A stretch of DNA of 64,000 nucleotides from Misgurnus anguillicaudatus (GCF_027580225.2 NC_073346.2:9760001-9824000), one strand, 5' to 3'. Counted from the stretch's first letter, positions 31,812 through 44,335 are shown. Notes: generated by a model not told the origin, from the letters alone. Translations and numbers: made by a program.

Positions 31812-32262
31812 CAAAAAAATGAATTTCTTACTTAATACTTGTTTTCTAATATAAATATCTCAAAATTCTTAAATTGAGATACATGTACTTGGTAAGCAAG
31901 TGGCTTAAGATATTAAGTCTTGTTTATTAAAATAAATGATGAAAATCAAGAGATTTCTTACTTTAAAAAAATCAAAATATCTGCCAGTGTAGTACGAAAA
32001 ATAAACTTACATTTGTTGAATTAAGTTGAAACTGGAATTAAGTTTATTTTTCTTACTGGACTGGCAGATATTTGACTTATTTTAAGTAAGAAACCTCTTG
32101 ATTTTCATCATTTAATAAAAAAAAAAAACTTAAAAAAAGACTTAATATCTTAAGCCACTTGTTTATCAAGTAAATATATCTCTATTTAAGAATGTTCAGA
32201 TATTTATATTAGAAAACAAGACAAAAATACTAAGGCAGACATTCATTTTTTGCAGTGCAGCT
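31812..32262. mobile_element. palindromic 'TGCAAAAAAATGAA' miniature element
   Basis: Ends TGCAAAAAAATGAATTTC and CATTCATTTTTTGCAG mirror each other. AAATCAAGAGATTTCTTAC and its inverse CTTGATTTTCATCA recur in the arms. Same family as 13555-13936. Confidence 0.85.
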
Positions 32263-34203
32263 AGTGCAAGACGAGAAGTTGCGATTTAAAAGGAAAAAAT
32301 ACACATTCTTTGGGTAAAAATCACGATTGTTTTGCTAAATAAGACCCTTATTGCAAGGTTGGGATAATTTTGAGTCCTTTGAAGCTGCATTAAAACTGCA
32401 ATTTTACACTGCATTGAAACTATAAACTGTTGGGGTCCAATAAAGTCCACTATATGGAGAAAAATCCTGGAATGTTTTCCTCAACAACAACACAAAAAAA
32501 AAAAAACTCGACTGATCAAAGACAGACATAAACATCCTGGTTGGGGTTGAGTAAATTATCAGGATTTTTTATAAAAGTGGAGTAATCCTTTAAGTAATGA
32601 AGTTAGTTTGTACTTTTATGGATTAATACACTGCAAGTACACATACTGGATACCAGGACACTCCCCTATCCTGATATTGCTCAGACAAACAGACAGTCCA
32701 TTGATACTAATGTGTATTTTACTATCAAAGTGTTTCTACACTTCTGTTTTAAAACAGACGCCACTTGACATAAACAGACACACGCATTGTTTGAGCAATT
32801 CAGGTATTCAATCCTGAATCCCATTGCCAATGGAACATGCACTGAATGTTTTTATTTATACATTAGAGGTAAAAACTGCTTATGGGATGTTTAAGTAGCT
32901 GATCACAGCGCTTTACACAACAAACAACTGAAGCATAAACTCCCAAATGCTAAAAGCACCGACAAGCAGGAGAACGCATTCACCAAAACATACCTACTGA
33001 TGTCTTACAATAACATGTCATCTACATTTCCAACAGTCTCTTTGTGTGTCTTTCTTTTCCTGCACTTCACAAACCGACCTTTGCCCTTCAACGGTTATCA
33101 ACTTTCACCTGAACAGGTCTGAGATCAGTAGTAGAGGTTATTGAGTGCAGTTTTAATACACTGCCAGGAGACATCCACACACCTGCAGTGCCAAACCTGC
33201 TCCTCCTCCTGTCAGACGTTTCCTTTTCACTGGATTCAAAACTCAATAAATCACATTAAACGCTTTCTCTTTCTCACTCTTCCTCTCTGATGTTGCTGTG
33301 TGTAAATATATGTGTCAGTGGGAGGTGTGCTACTCTTCTGAAGCGACGGGAGCTTTTGAAAAGCAAGGCAAAACTGAGAATAAATGAAATGACTGTGGGC
33401 AATGGAAAGAAAAAAAATGCACTTCTGAGAAACAGCGATTTTGCACAGCGCGAAATGTTGAAGAAATGACACATTTCAATGAGCATATTTCGTGCTTTCA
33501 GATTGAAGTACTATACAAATGCTTTTAAAACACTGAACGACCACTCGATAATTATGAATGACAAGCTTCATGCGAAAGTAACATTTTAATTAAGATTACA
33601 GTCTTATGTTTGACATCAAAGGCACGTTTGAGAAAATGTATAATATGAAAAAATTTATCTAGCTCTCATAAGAAGTTTGAGAGCTGTATGGCAGAGGTCA
33701 TACTGTAATAACTTGAATCTTTTGCTTACACATCGCATGCTTTCAGAAAATTTTAATTATAGTACACAAGTAGTATCAATTACTTTTATAGTTGTTATTT
33801 AAAAGTTGATCTTAAAAATTTGTCTTTGTGAACACTTGGGTAAATCTGTGACTTTGTCATTAACATGAATTAATCATTAATATTAGCTGAGGTGTCTTTG
33901 TGTGTGTGTTGTATGAGGGGAGAGCGTCTGCTCTCTCTGACTGATTTAGGAATTATACAGCTGACTTAACCGTCTCTATTTGTCATTCTATGCTAATCTG
34001 TGACTGCTGTGTTATTTTTCGAGGGGGAGAGCATACATCCACACAGAGGACATCAAATGATGCTTCAAAATGTGATACACATTTTAATTTCACACCCCAT
34101 CAGACTTTACTGCCCGCCCTGGCAGACCATAAAGTGAGAGAGAGAGAATACACAAGCAAGCAGTGATTGTCATGTAACCGAGATCAGAAGTTCAAAAAAA
34201 GTG
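32263..34203. other. cdkal1 intron, no feature
   Basis: No exon or confident repeat. 33830-34020 has ATGAATTAATCATTAATATT and a TGTGTGTGTGTTG patch. The two overlapping minus-strand ORFs at 33251-33486 show no domain. Confidence 0.45.
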
Positions 34204-35476
34204 AGATGGGTCTGTCTGTGGACTGCAAGACAGGGGCGTAACAAGACAGGGGTGTAACAAGACGGGGCGTAACTTGAAACCACACAGAACAACGCAAGAT
34301 GTCAAAACGATACAGCAAACAGCGAAATGTTGTGAAATCTCGCCAGATGAGTGCTGTTTTTATCCTAATCCAAACCTAAATCCAACATCTCACAGGATTT
34401 AGACCGTATTGTATCCCATCGAGCCAGAACTGCTTTTTTATCCTAATCTTACCCTCAAGCCTAACCCTAAACCTAACCCTAAACCCAACATCTTGCGAGA
34501 TTTAGGCGTTTGTTGCATCCCTTCTAGGTAAAACACAGCATTAAGTCAAGCACACCTAAATCCTTTTCACAGAAAATACACAGAAAATGCTTCCGGGATT
34601 TGTCCAGTTAGATTTTTGGTTCATTCACACTGACAATGCTTTTCCGGAATCTGTGCGAGGTTTCACACACATACTGTAAAAATCCCGTAAAGACATGATG
34701 TATTTAAAGTCCTGCACTTTGTAGTTGTTTCCACAGCACCTGAAGTTTACTAATTATTCGTGATTTCTCTCGAGAAAGCATTTTTGTTTATGACAAGGTC
34801 ATAAGGAGCGTGTGATGTGGTGTTCTGTTGTGCTGGTGAATAATCTCAGCTTCAGGGCGGATAGTGATGAACTCCCTGATCTCTGCTTCAGTCAAGATTG
34901 CCAACATTTCTTGTCGTGAATGTTTGATATCCGTTTAAATCCCTGTGACAATGACACGCGTGTCTTCACTACGGCACGCCCCTTACGGCATTGTTTCTGC
35001 GTCTTGTTCACACAGAATGCTTTTCGTGTATATTACGATAATGTTACTAGGTCCAATTTCCGGGAATGATCCCAGAACGTTACGTGTTTGTGTTCACACA
35101 GAACCCTGTCTGACAATTTTACGGAAATTTTCTGGGACCAAAGTGGTACAAGTAATAAGACATTTATTTCACAAAGAATCAGATGACTCACAATACACAA
35201 TACAATTTTATTCGGTGTTGTCCAGAAATTTATAATTCACCAGACTTCCTTGGGATGTACAGTATATAGAACATTATATATTTTTCATAAAAATGTAATT
35301 ACACATTTTAATAGCTTATTAACTCCAGAAACAATACCAATATGTGTTAGTATGGTATGAAAATGACACACTACAAAAACCACATCTCGTGTGGTTCTGT
35401 GTGATACGGATATCAAGTTACGACTCCTGTTTTAAGTTATGCCCATCTTGCAGTCTGCAGACAGATACTTATGGAC
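34204..35476. mobile_element. composite inverted-repeat element
   Basis: The left arm (GTCTGTGGACTGCAAGAC, GGGCGTAACTTGAAACC) is mirrored on the right (GACTCCTGTTTTAAGTTATG, CATCTTGCAGTCTGCAGAC). The short motif ACAAGACAGGGGYGTAAC is repeated three times at 34230-34275. A sub-element at 34311-34531 and further CpG-containing sequence lie inside. Confidence 0.65.
34311..34531. mobile_element. 'ATACAGCAAAC' miniature element
   Basis: Mirrored ends ATACAGCAAACAGCGAAA and GGCGTTTGTTGCATCCCTT, with CTCGCCAG and CTTGCGAG and CCTAACCCTAAA words between. A second copy is at 56564-56770. Confidence 0.7.
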
Positions 35477-35523
35477 AAAGTATTAAGATTGACTTGTGAG
35501 TTCACTACAAGTAGTAAAATAAG

Positions 35524-36048
35524 TAGCGCTGGGAAAAAATAGTTTATTTTTTTCGATTAATCTGGTTTTTTTTAGGTGGTCGAATCAAAATCGATTCTCA
35601 AAATCGTTTTTTTTTCCAAATTTATTTCCGCAAACATTGAACGTAAACTTTAACGTTAAACAAATTACTAGTCTTCTCCACTAGATGTCACCCTCTTTTT
35701 TTGCCTTGAGCAATGTTACCAAGGAGCGAGAGGCGAGCCTGTCATTCATTCATTCAGTGCTTAAAATGACGGTTTCAGGTGCTTCATTGACGTTGATGCC
35801 ACCTTCACATAAAAAGTCAGAGGCAAGATGACGACGATAGTGTTGTGAACAAGAACAAAGCTATATGCGTGATTTGATAAGGTGAAATGCTGTAGTAATA
35901 TTAAATCTATATTTATTGAGTTGAATCTAGAATCAAGTATAAAAATCGACCCGACAATTGAAAATCAAACCGAGAATCGAATCGATTTGATAGCTTGTGA
36001 ATCGAAATCGAATCGATCTGGAACATCTGAATCTATACCCAGCCCTAA
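35524..36048. mobile_element. hAT non-autonomous element, 525 bp
   Basis: Ends TAGCGCTGGGAAAAAATAG and CTATACCCAGCCCTAA, with the 8-bp duplication AAAATAAG at 35516-35523 and 36049-36056. ATCGATT and AATCGAATCG words are typical of this family. No ORF of note. Confidence 0.85.
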
Positions 36049-36069
36049 AAAATAAGTACATTATAAGTA

Positions 36070-36490
36070 CATTTTTACTTTGCCGTAGCTCACCTGGAAA
36101 AGTATGGTCCTAACAACGCCAATGTCATGGGTTTGATTCTTTTGCACATACCAGCCTACATATACAAATTCGTATTTTACGAGTTGCCTAATTCGTATGA
36201 ATTAGTATAAAGTGAATCGCACAAAAACGTAGAATCGTACAAAAACGGTTATTATAAAAACAATAATAAAACCCCATCCTTAACCCTGTCCCTAACCCCA
36301 AAGTAACGGGATGAAAGCAAAATCGTACAAAACATACAAATGTGGTTGACAAATTAATACAAATCAGCCAACTCGTAAAATACGTACGAATTGCCATGAA
36401 AATAATGTTGAAAAGTACAAATGTACAGTAGAAATAAGCTGCACAGTAAGTCATTTTGGATAAAAGCTTCCACCAAATGTATAAATGTAA
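36070..36490 (+). mobile_element. tRNA-derived SINE, split by a palindromic element
   Basis: The head shows an RNA polymerase III A-box-like TAGCTCACCTGG (36086-36097) and a B-box-like GGGTTTGATTC (36129-36139). The tail GTAAGTCATTTTGGATAAAA continues GCTTCCACCAAATG at 36447-36480. Head and tail are separated by the palindrome at 36160-36404. Confidence 0.75.
36160..36404. mobile_element. palindromic element inside the SINE
   Basis: TACAAATTCGTATTTTACGAG on the left is mirrored by CTCGTAAAATACGTACGAATT on the right. The centre has CCTTAACCC and CCTAACCCC words. A diverged half copy is near 40855-40935. Confidence 0.8.
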
Positions 36491-37195
36491 GGACTTTGGG
36501 TGGGAAGAACAAGAATCTAACTTCTTTTTAGGATTTTAATTACTTTATAAGACAAGAGGTGTACTAGGGAGGACAGTGACAAGCAGCTGTTGTGAAACCC
36601 GAGGCTGTGATATTTCGCATACGGCAGAAAAGAAAGGCTGAGGGTCTGTACGGGTCTGTAGTTTTATGGAGGAAGGTGTAATGGTGTGGAATGGACTTTC
36701 AAAGTAGAGGCTATCTGCTATCTTTAGATGTGACTGAGTTCACTAGTTAACCACTTAAGAGCTCCAGGCAGTGAAACGTGTGGAGAGCCAATTAGAGCAA
36801 TAGAACATCACTTACATTATTTCACTTTCAGACATGCATAGTTTTAAAGCTTCTGGTGTGTATGAAAAGTGTTGGCCTTCATTATAGAGTTTGTAAGTGT
36901 TGTCTCACCCACTCATCTGACATTAAATTAGCCAATTTATCCTCAATGTATAAGAGAGAGAAAGATTTCACACAAACCTGGACAAAGCCAGAGTTGTAGT
37001 CAAAACCCAGAGCGATATCGCACCTGCTAAGACCCAAACAAAAACTAGATATATAATGAGCCCCACATTCAGACTATGACCAAAGCATGATTTATACTTC
37101 TGCATTGGACTTACACACCATAGCTACGCCGTAGGCTGTGCATAGACTGACATACACCTCTCCAGAAATGTAACGGTGCAACAATTCTACGCAGA
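36491..37195. other. cdkal1 intron, no feature
   Basis: No exon or repeat recognised with confidence. Confidence 0.4.
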
Positions 37196-37260
37196 TTGCA
37201 ATATATATATGCACACATGCATATATAATTAAAAGAAAAAAATATTTATGCATTAAGTAT

Positions 37261-37569
37261 TAGTGCTGGGCAAAGGATAATCGCGAGTAATCGCATACAA
37301 AATAAAAGTGACTTTTTGGATAATTGATATATGTGTGTGTACTGTGTGTAATTATTATGAACCACACACACATACATATATTCATTTCAGAATTTTTGTA
37401 TATGAAATGAATACATGTATTTCAGAATATATGTTTCTTAAATACATACATGAATGTGTGTGTATTTATATATACATAATAATTACACAGAGCACACACT
37501 CATATATTATGACCAAAAATACTTATATTTTGTATGCGATTAATCGCGATTAATCTTTGCCCAGCACTA
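37261..37569. mobile_element. 'TAGTGCTGGGCAAAG' miniature element, complete
   Basis: TAGTGCTGGGCAAAG at the left is mirrored by CTTTGCCCAGCACTA at the right. GATTAATCGCGATTAATC lies inside the right end, and GTGTGTAATTATTATG and CATAATAATTACACA are mirrored further in. Confidence 0.9.
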
Positions 37570-37765
37570 ATTTATATATAATATAAATTACACATAAATA
37601 TACAAATGTATATACACATGTAAACATTTCTTAAATATATACATGCATATGTGTGTATTTATTTATACAAAATTATTATACACAGTACACACACATATAT
37701 ATAATGTAAACAAAAACCTTTATTCTGCAATAGATTAATCGCGATTAATCATTATGCAAACCTAG
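37570..37765. mobile_element. adjacent half copy of the same element family
   Basis: Contains TACACATGTAAACATTTC, ACAAAATTATTATACACAG and AGATTAATCGCGATTAATC, but the terminal TTGCCCAGC is degraded to ATTATGCAAACC. Confidence 0.65.
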
Positions 37766-38876
37766 CTAGAACCTCTCTCTCATGTCATGTCGAGTTGGAT
37801 TTCCTAATATGGATTTTCGCTTGCAACTGCAAAAACAAATCTGAGAAGCGATATTTAACAATTCAAAAGTTGTTGTCTCTTTTTCCGCCATCACTGCTGA
37901 TGCTTCTCCAACAACATGCGTAAAAAGCTGCTGCTTCTTCAGCTTTTGCATTGATACTGTAGGTTACACCAGTAACATGCCAGTCGACACTGCCCACTAG
38001 CAGTCTGCATACGTAATTGCACATCGACACGAATGACGCAGGAGTATAAATAAAAAATGTTGCATAGCCTATAATGTAGATTGTAGTTGGCTAACACGTA
38101 GGTCTGACACAAAAGTATAAATCAACATTTAGACAAAAAAATGATCTTAATGTAAAATGTTTCATTTATTGAAGCATTCCAGTGATATTATACTAAATAT
38201 CAGCACTGCTCGTCTAAACAGATTAGAGCACATCACTATGAGGATACACAGATAATCTTTCGCCTCATTTTGTAAGTCACCAAAGTTCCAACAAAATTGT
38301 ATAGATGTGTGATTCTGCAAGATGTTCAGCATGTACAATTTGCTTGAACTATAATAGCTCATTCTTGTCTGTAAGAGGATTAATATATAATTAGCAAAAA
38401 AACTGTGAACATAGTTATACATTTCACACTCTCTTCTCAAATAGGTGGCAAACCGAGTGTGAATTCTGGACTACTGTCCAGAGGAAATGGCCTCCAATCT
38501 GTCAACTCCCTTTCTGCAGAGTGAAAAAAGAGGCGTGGTGCTCAGACGATTTTCTTCCAGACATACTCGGTGGTCAGTTGTGATGTCTGGCCTCGACTAA
38601 ACAACCACACAGCCAATGTCCCTGGCTTGTATTTAAATGACCCATGATTCCCACACCAGTTCATTTGCGATGCTAAAATACAGTAGGCTGTGGAAGAGCA
38701 TGTTGTGCTTCAGTCCTTCAACACTGTTGAATTCAGATTACTAAATCCACAGAATAGACCCTAGTCAACTTTTCCCTCAACGGATTACATCCAAAAATGG
38801 CACAGCAACTCAAAGAGAATTGAGAATTTGCGCCAATGTCTAAAATAGAGCCAAATACCTATCAAAACAGCACAAT
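37766..38876. other. cdkal1 intron, no feature
   Basis: A short minus-strand ORF at 38162-38440 shows no domain. No repeat recognised. Confidence 0.4.
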
Positions 38877-38901
38877 ATGATGATGATGATGATGATGATG
38901 A
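38877..38901. repeat. (GAT)n microsatellite
   Basis: About eight GAT units, 24 bases past the donor of the cdkal1 exon 38926-39090 (intronic on the minus strand as ATC repeats). Confidence 0.95.
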
Positions 38902-38925
38902 AGATATGAAATGACGCAGACTGAC

Positions 38926-39090
38926 CTGAGAGAGTCCAGACACCTGTCCCTTCTGAAGAGGCTGAGCAATGGAAGGTGTGAAGACCTGAGCATCATCCAC
39001 AGGACGGCCCTTCATGTAGTGTTTCCCAGCCTCATAGATGTCCACCTCAATCATCTTCCCTTTGAACTCAGACTTCTTTGGCACCAGCAC
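38926..39090 (-). CDS. cdkal1: cdkal1 coding exon (TRAM domain and linker)
   Basis: A 165-bp exon (55 codons, phase 0 at both ends). The minus-strand acceptor is CTTTGCAG and the donor is CAG|GTCAGT. The translation starts [20 protein letters not shown], continues through [11 protein letters not shown] and ends SGLSQ. It matches the CDKAL1 segment that completes the TRAM barrel and starts the linker to the membrane tail (human has VDIYESGKHFMKGQPV at the same place). In bacterial and eukaryotic MTTases this domain positions the anticodon loop for modification at A37. A GAT trinucleotide repeat sits in the following intron, 24 bases past the donor. Confidence 0.96.
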
Positions 39091-40059
39091 CTGCAAAGAC
39101 ACGAAGGAAACATGACATGGAGATGAAATTAAATGACGTTTACAGTATAAGAGCAAAACATTTAATATGTCCTTGAGTAGAGGAAATTAAAGAAGGACCA
39201 TTATGTTTATGGAAACACTGGAGCTTGACCGTATCATTGAGCTTCAGGTCAAAGATCTATGACCGTGTCAAACAGCTTCACATAATGTTATAATTAATAC
39301 ATCTAATGTGACAATAATGACACACTAAATCAAAACACAAGCCATGAAAAAAGCAGGTAATCAATCTAAAATCCAGTCGTGCCTATATTATACGAATGAA
39401 CCGGCTGTGATGCCTGCACTTCAGACAGCACATCACATACATGACTTGTTCCACACGTCCTTCGTCTGAATCTGCCGAAGCCTTAACCAAACATCATTGA
39501 TCTTTTCGCTACCGGCATAATGCTGGATCAATAGCACTCGACAGATTCAGAGAGTCGTGCGGCTGGCCGTCCCTTTCAACTGCATTTTACGGTGCGCAAA
39601 TTCCAAATGCGTCCTGTAAACATTAAACTACGAGATAAAAATCCTTGCGATCTGTTGCGCATTTCCATAAAAGCAGCACAATGAGCTTGTTTCGAGCTTG
39701 TAAGTGCCATCTTGAACAGAGTTATTAGGCACAGCTTTTATCGGTTTTCTCCAGCGGTTGAAAACGTAAACAAACAAGCACCTTGTTTTATCGTGCATGT
39801 TGTTGACACGTTCCCCATGACTGACCAAGATTTATATCCTCCAGTGCATCAGAAACATTGCATTGAGGCCTGGAGAGATTAGAGCTTCAGATCTGCATTA
39901 GGTCTAAAAGGACATGAATCAGTCCAGGCATGGGGGCTGAATTGGATTAAAAGCTGTGCAGTCGGATCTGTAGGGGTTTACATTGAAATTGCCTTCATTA
40001 CGGCGAGCGCCAGATAACTTCAGAGCGTAAAAACCACCTTCCCCAGACATGAAAGGCTT
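39091..40059 (-). other. cdkal1 intron, unique part
   Basis: Unique DNA, possibly containing conserved non-coding sequence throughout 39370-40060 (high complexity, no repeat words). No other exon. Confidence 0.45.
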
Positions 40060-40460
40060 GCCGGAAAGCTTAAAGCGCATTATGATTCATCAAAACTCCG
40101 ACATAACAGAGGATCTGTCGAATACGTTTTCAATTAGGCTGGGGAAATAAATGTGTTTTCCTTTTCCTCCGTCTACGCGATGGCCGTCGTGTGCCGTGAA
40201 TTTTAATTCGGTATTACGAGGAGAGTTTTTATTCCCATTTACTTTTTCATTCAATTACAAAAACCCTGAAGGTCAAACACTAACATTTTAAGGGGGACAT
40301 AAAATTGTCGTATGTCTTTTGTCTGGCCTCCATTGAGATGAAACTTTGCAAATTGGAAAACCATTAAGCGCCGTCTGCGTTTTGCTAGAAATTGCGAGCC
40401 GTATCTTTATTCTGGTTCTCGTCTTAAAAGAAATGGCATTTTAGAGCCCGTGGCACTGAA
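40060..40460. promoter_or_regulatory. candidate conserved non-coding element
   Basis: A long high-complexity stretch with AAAGCGCATTATGATTCATC, TTTTCAATTAGGCTGGGG, GTGAATTTTAATTCGG, TTCATTCAATTAC and CCATTAAGCG words. At least five TAAT cores, no repeat signature, and an intron of cdkal1. Candidate long-range enhancer. Confidence 0.45.
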
Positions 40461-41595
40461 CAAGGCTGAGTTTTCTTTGAACCTCTTGAGTTTCTTTGAA
40501 GCGGTGCACATCAGGTGGTGCTATGCTGTGGACCAGAGTGCGTCCTTGAACAGGTGAGTTTTGTTTCTGTGTCTGGGAGGGAACAGAAAGTTGATGTCGA
40601 GTTGAGGAGTGCATTGAGTCGGAATAGCCTTTAGCCCTTTTACTTTTTGTAGGGGGTTAATTTCATCAGCGCACCAGCCGGCTCACACACATGGTCAACA
40701 GAGAGTGCACACAATACACAGACTGTGTTAAAGATGGCACTGAGAGGGAATGTGCGGGGCATGGCATGTGTTAAATAACATTTGCCACAACGATTGTTTG
40801 GGTATTTGTACGTTCAACTAGTTTAATGATATATATATATATATATAAAAGAAAGCAATAATGAATCCATAAACCCATCCTAAACCCAAGGTCATGTGCA
40901 AATGAAAAATCATACAAATCAGCCACTTTGTAAAACAGCTACAAAATTGAGATTGTGTTGCTTCTCCAAGTTTAATATCGTGCTGTAATGCAAGCATCTG
41001 TTAGCCACCCCAAGTCTACAGCAGGCCTTTGCAGCTCTAGCTTCAATTTGGTCTTTGACACCACCACTGGGCGCTTAAAGATAGTCCGAGCTTAAGCTCC
41101 AAACAACCCGAGCTGAGCTCTTAATCGTTGCCATGTACATGGTGAGCCGTTGAGTAAAGCTGGGCTCTCTCTGATGGATGGTCAGTCACGTCTCAAAGGC
41201 TCTGGAGAGCACGGCGGCTTTGAGTCTGCAGATCAAGTAGGAAAAGGAGGAGAACAAAAGGAAGAAAAGAAAACAGAGGGCTTGCATCGCAGATTAGACC
41301 TCCCGTCCTTTAATGCATGGCCCCGTTCTCAATCAATGGCACTGGAGATGGCTTTCAGTTGGGTATTATAATGGAAAGATCAATGGCAGCTGGCTGGTTT
41401 GCTAGGTGACCCCGGTGACCCAAGAGGAGCTGAGAGCTACGGCATTGCACTTGTCTGGGCTCAAGATCATTGCTATCTGAATCAGAAATGTGGAAAACGT
41501 ACTTTTATCAGACCACAAACTAGTTTTGAAGGCAATGTATGGCAACATAATATTTAGCAGAATTTTTATGCGGTTAGAAAAAAATGACCTAATTG
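40461..41595. other. cdkal1 intron, with short AT repeat
   Basis: A (TA)n run of about 20 bases is at 40830-40848. A diverged half of the 36160 palindrome family is at 40855-40935. The remaining sequence is unremarkable. Confidence 0.5.
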
Positions 41596-42355
41596 GTGAT
41601 TCTCACGAAATCCAAATTTTTTCCACATATAAGATTAAGGTCTGAACTTACTATAACCATTATTTTTAGACGAGGATTAAAAAAATAATTCCTATAGAAT
41701 TATTTACATTTTTTAGATTATCATTATCAAAAATGATCATTACCGCAACATGATATTACATTAAATATATGCATTTACAAACTCATGTTTTGGTAATGAG
41801 AACTAAAACGTTGTCTAGGTACTATAACAAACAAAATTTCTGCTTACCTGGTAGCCATCTTGAGTGTCACAGTCAATTATGTCCCTTCCAACTAATTTTT
41901 GATAAAAATGTTAGTTCCTTGAGGGCTTAAACAATGATTTAAAATTGTTGCGGAGGATGAGAAAATGTTCTCATTTACACATTTATATTCCTTATTATTG
42001 TCTCTAAATTTACCAATGATCACCAAATACCACATGTTTCTTTACTGTAAATGTTTATAGTATAAAACTGAAGCTTTTGATTATTAGCTTAATTAGCAAT
42101 TAATTTTTGATATTTTCATGTCAAGGAACCCAAATCCAGTCATGGACACGTTGCGGTAATGAATAATTTTCCCCTTAAATGTGGAAAAAACGACAAAATT
42201 GGTTTGTATAATGACATTTGAAATAATGTGCAAAATAGTACATGAAGAGATGTCTGTAACTGTATGCTTCTTTTTTTGATACTCTTACTTTGCATTTACT
42301 TTTTTATCAAAATGTTTCATGACACATCATAAGTCTAATTTGGCGAGTATCACCC
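41596..42355. mobile_element. probable DNA element with 'GGTGAT.CTC' ends
   Basis: The left GGTGATTCTCACGAAATCCA and the right end (reverse-complemented GGTGATACTCGCCAAATTAG) are imperfect inverted repeats. TTACCGCAACATG and its inverse CACGTTGCGGTAATG lie inside. No ORF of note. Confidence 0.6.
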
Positions 42356-42519
42356 TAATATGTACCATTGTGTACAGATATGTATACATTTGATACCAAT
42401 ATGTACCTATGAGATGCCAATATGATCTCTAGGTACAAAGGTATGTTTTTTTGAAAGAGTACCACCCCACCAGTAGTGAAAGCTGGGGTACAAATTTTGA
42501 CCCTTTTCTTACAGTGTGC
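42356..42519. mobile_element. CACTG-type miniature element, second copy
   Basis: AATATGTACC, GATACCAATATGTACC and GGTACAAAGGTATG words, ending TTTTCTTACAGTG. Same family as 3627-3805. Confidence 0.6.
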
Positions 42520-42590
42520 ACTCACAAATGAAAAATAAAAAATGAATAGAATGTAAATGGCATCACTAATGTTTATAGAGTTGTGTAGAG

Positions 42591-42986
42591 CAGGGGTCTT
42601 CAACAGGGGGTCCGGGGCCTTTTGGGGGTCCCTGGTGGTATTATCAGGGGTCCCCCATAATCTTTCAATTTAAATTTTATTGTTTTTTTTTTCAAAAATG
42701 AAATTAGGCATCCAACAAAATGCATTAATAGACTAATAAAAAAGTCTAAACTTGATAAAAATGAAGGTTTTACATTAAAATCTATTCAGTAAATACATTT
42801 TTAAATGTATTATGTTAATAGTATGATACTGGGTATTCCAAAATGATTATTCTATTATCTTTGTAATATAACCATCATAAAAAAGTATGTAAATCCAGTC
42901 TTAATTTGATACATGTACTGGGGGTCCCTGCTCCTCCTCTCTATCGATTAAGGGGTCCTTGGCCTGAAAAAGGTTGAAGACCTCTG
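42591..42986. mobile_element. hAT miniature element, 396 bp
   Basis: The exact 8-bp duplication GTGTAGAG (42583-42590 and 42987-42994) flanks ends CAGGGGTCTTCAAC and GTTGAAGACCTCTG. GGGGTCC words occur at both ends. The body is AT-rich. Confidence 0.95.
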
Positions 42987-43084
42987 GTGTAGAGCATTGA
43001 TGTGATCTGTGTGAATTTGTCCACACAAAAAACAGACTTCAGATGCACATATAGCACACACACAGGATGGATTTGCTTGAAAAA

Positions 43085-43385
43085 CCTTTACGGTACATTC
43101 ACACGGGACGTAAGCATTAACGCTTGATGGAACGCTTGACTAAATCGTGGCCACAGTGGTCGCAACACATGCTCTGGTCTTCCATAAACGTAATTTGCTA
43201 ATAAGACGATCTGATTGGCTGACACATGCGTTGGCGCTTAAAAAGTTGAGAAATGTTCAACTTCTGCCGCGAGCAACGTCAGTGACGCGACGTCAACGGA
43301 TCCACGAAAGCAGTTCGGCAACGCATAAAATCACCCATTACAAGTAAATGAGAAGCGTTAAAGTACTGTTAGAAGTCAGTAAGTC
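43085..43385. mobile_element. probable CpG-rich miniature element
   Basis: TCACACGGGACGTAAGCATT with AACGCTT on the left and GAGAAGCGTTAAAG on the right resemble the 'proton-like' ends of other fish elements. The body is CpG-rich. The boundaries are uncertain. Confidence 0.35.
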
Positions 43386-44109
43386 ATATGAGTTTTGAAC
43401 ATCATAATGGTAAGACAAAATGATTTTCCTTTTTAGGTGAACTAACCTGTTAACTGAACTATTGTCTCTTAGTATCAAGATAGCTGAGGGGATATTGTAG
43501 GTACTATTGTTAGGTGAAACAGGTCTTGTGCTTTCAATAAGATTTTCAAAATAGAAAGAGGGTAGAATTGTAAAAGCTAGTAAGCAATCTCAGTCTAGGA
43601 ATACCAGCTGAGACCGAATGAAACGTCTATCATCACATAGCACTGAGAGTGCTTTGAAAGCTTTAGGACAAATGTTTCTACATTTGGAAGGGTTGTGGTG
43701 GTTGTATTGAAGTCTTGTACTTTCTGCAACACATCTGAGGTGAGGGCTGGACTGACTAAAAGCCAGCATTTATTTTAACACTTTTCTTCTGGTCTACAAC
43801 CTTCATCGTCAAACTGTGGACCTTAAAGGTGCACTAAACAAAAGCTAACCTTTCATTCCCTGGCCTTGTTCTGTTCGCAACTGTAATTTAGATTTCAGAT
43901 CTGAAAAGACCCAAAGCCATTAAAAAGAACCTTGTACATTTTTTACATAAGGAAATATGTTTGGAATGACCAAATTCCTAAAGTGCCCTGGCCAAACACC
44001 AGATAAATTCATATAATTTTACATGCCTGCTTTCTTTGAAATCATACAGAAAGGCATTTTGAATTATAAGCATTTTTATTATAATTCTTGCAGTGTAGCT
44101 AAAAGCTGA

Positions 44110-44335
44110 CACCACAACAAAGAAAATTCATGACATAAAACCTCAAACTTAGAATTTTTAATTAAACAAATCATATTAAATTATGCAATATAGTGCTGAT
44201 GGTTAGTAACCTTATTTTTCTGAGGTTTAATCACACAGAATTTATGATAAATGAATGTATCTTAAAATGACATAAAACTGCCCCCCCCCCTGATCACCAT
44301 CGCACCCCCCCCCCCCAGTTTGAGAACCACTGGCT
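44110..44335. mobile_element. hAT end fragment with poly-C runs
   Basis: Ends AGTTTGAGAACCACTGG, the inverse of the CAGTGGTTCTCAAACT type hAT terminus. Preceded by two long C runs (44281-44290 and 44306-44318). The opposite end was not found. Confidence 0.55.

Noticed and set aside
34440..34500. CCTAACCCTAAACC words suggestive of interstitial telomere repeats (also at 36285 and 52080)
   Set aside because: Degenerate, and each time in the centre of a palindromic miniature element, so they are part of those elements.
36081..36140. tRNA gene suggested by A- and B-box-like sequences
   Set aside because: No cloverleaf can be closed, and the sequence continues into a SINE tail after an insertion.
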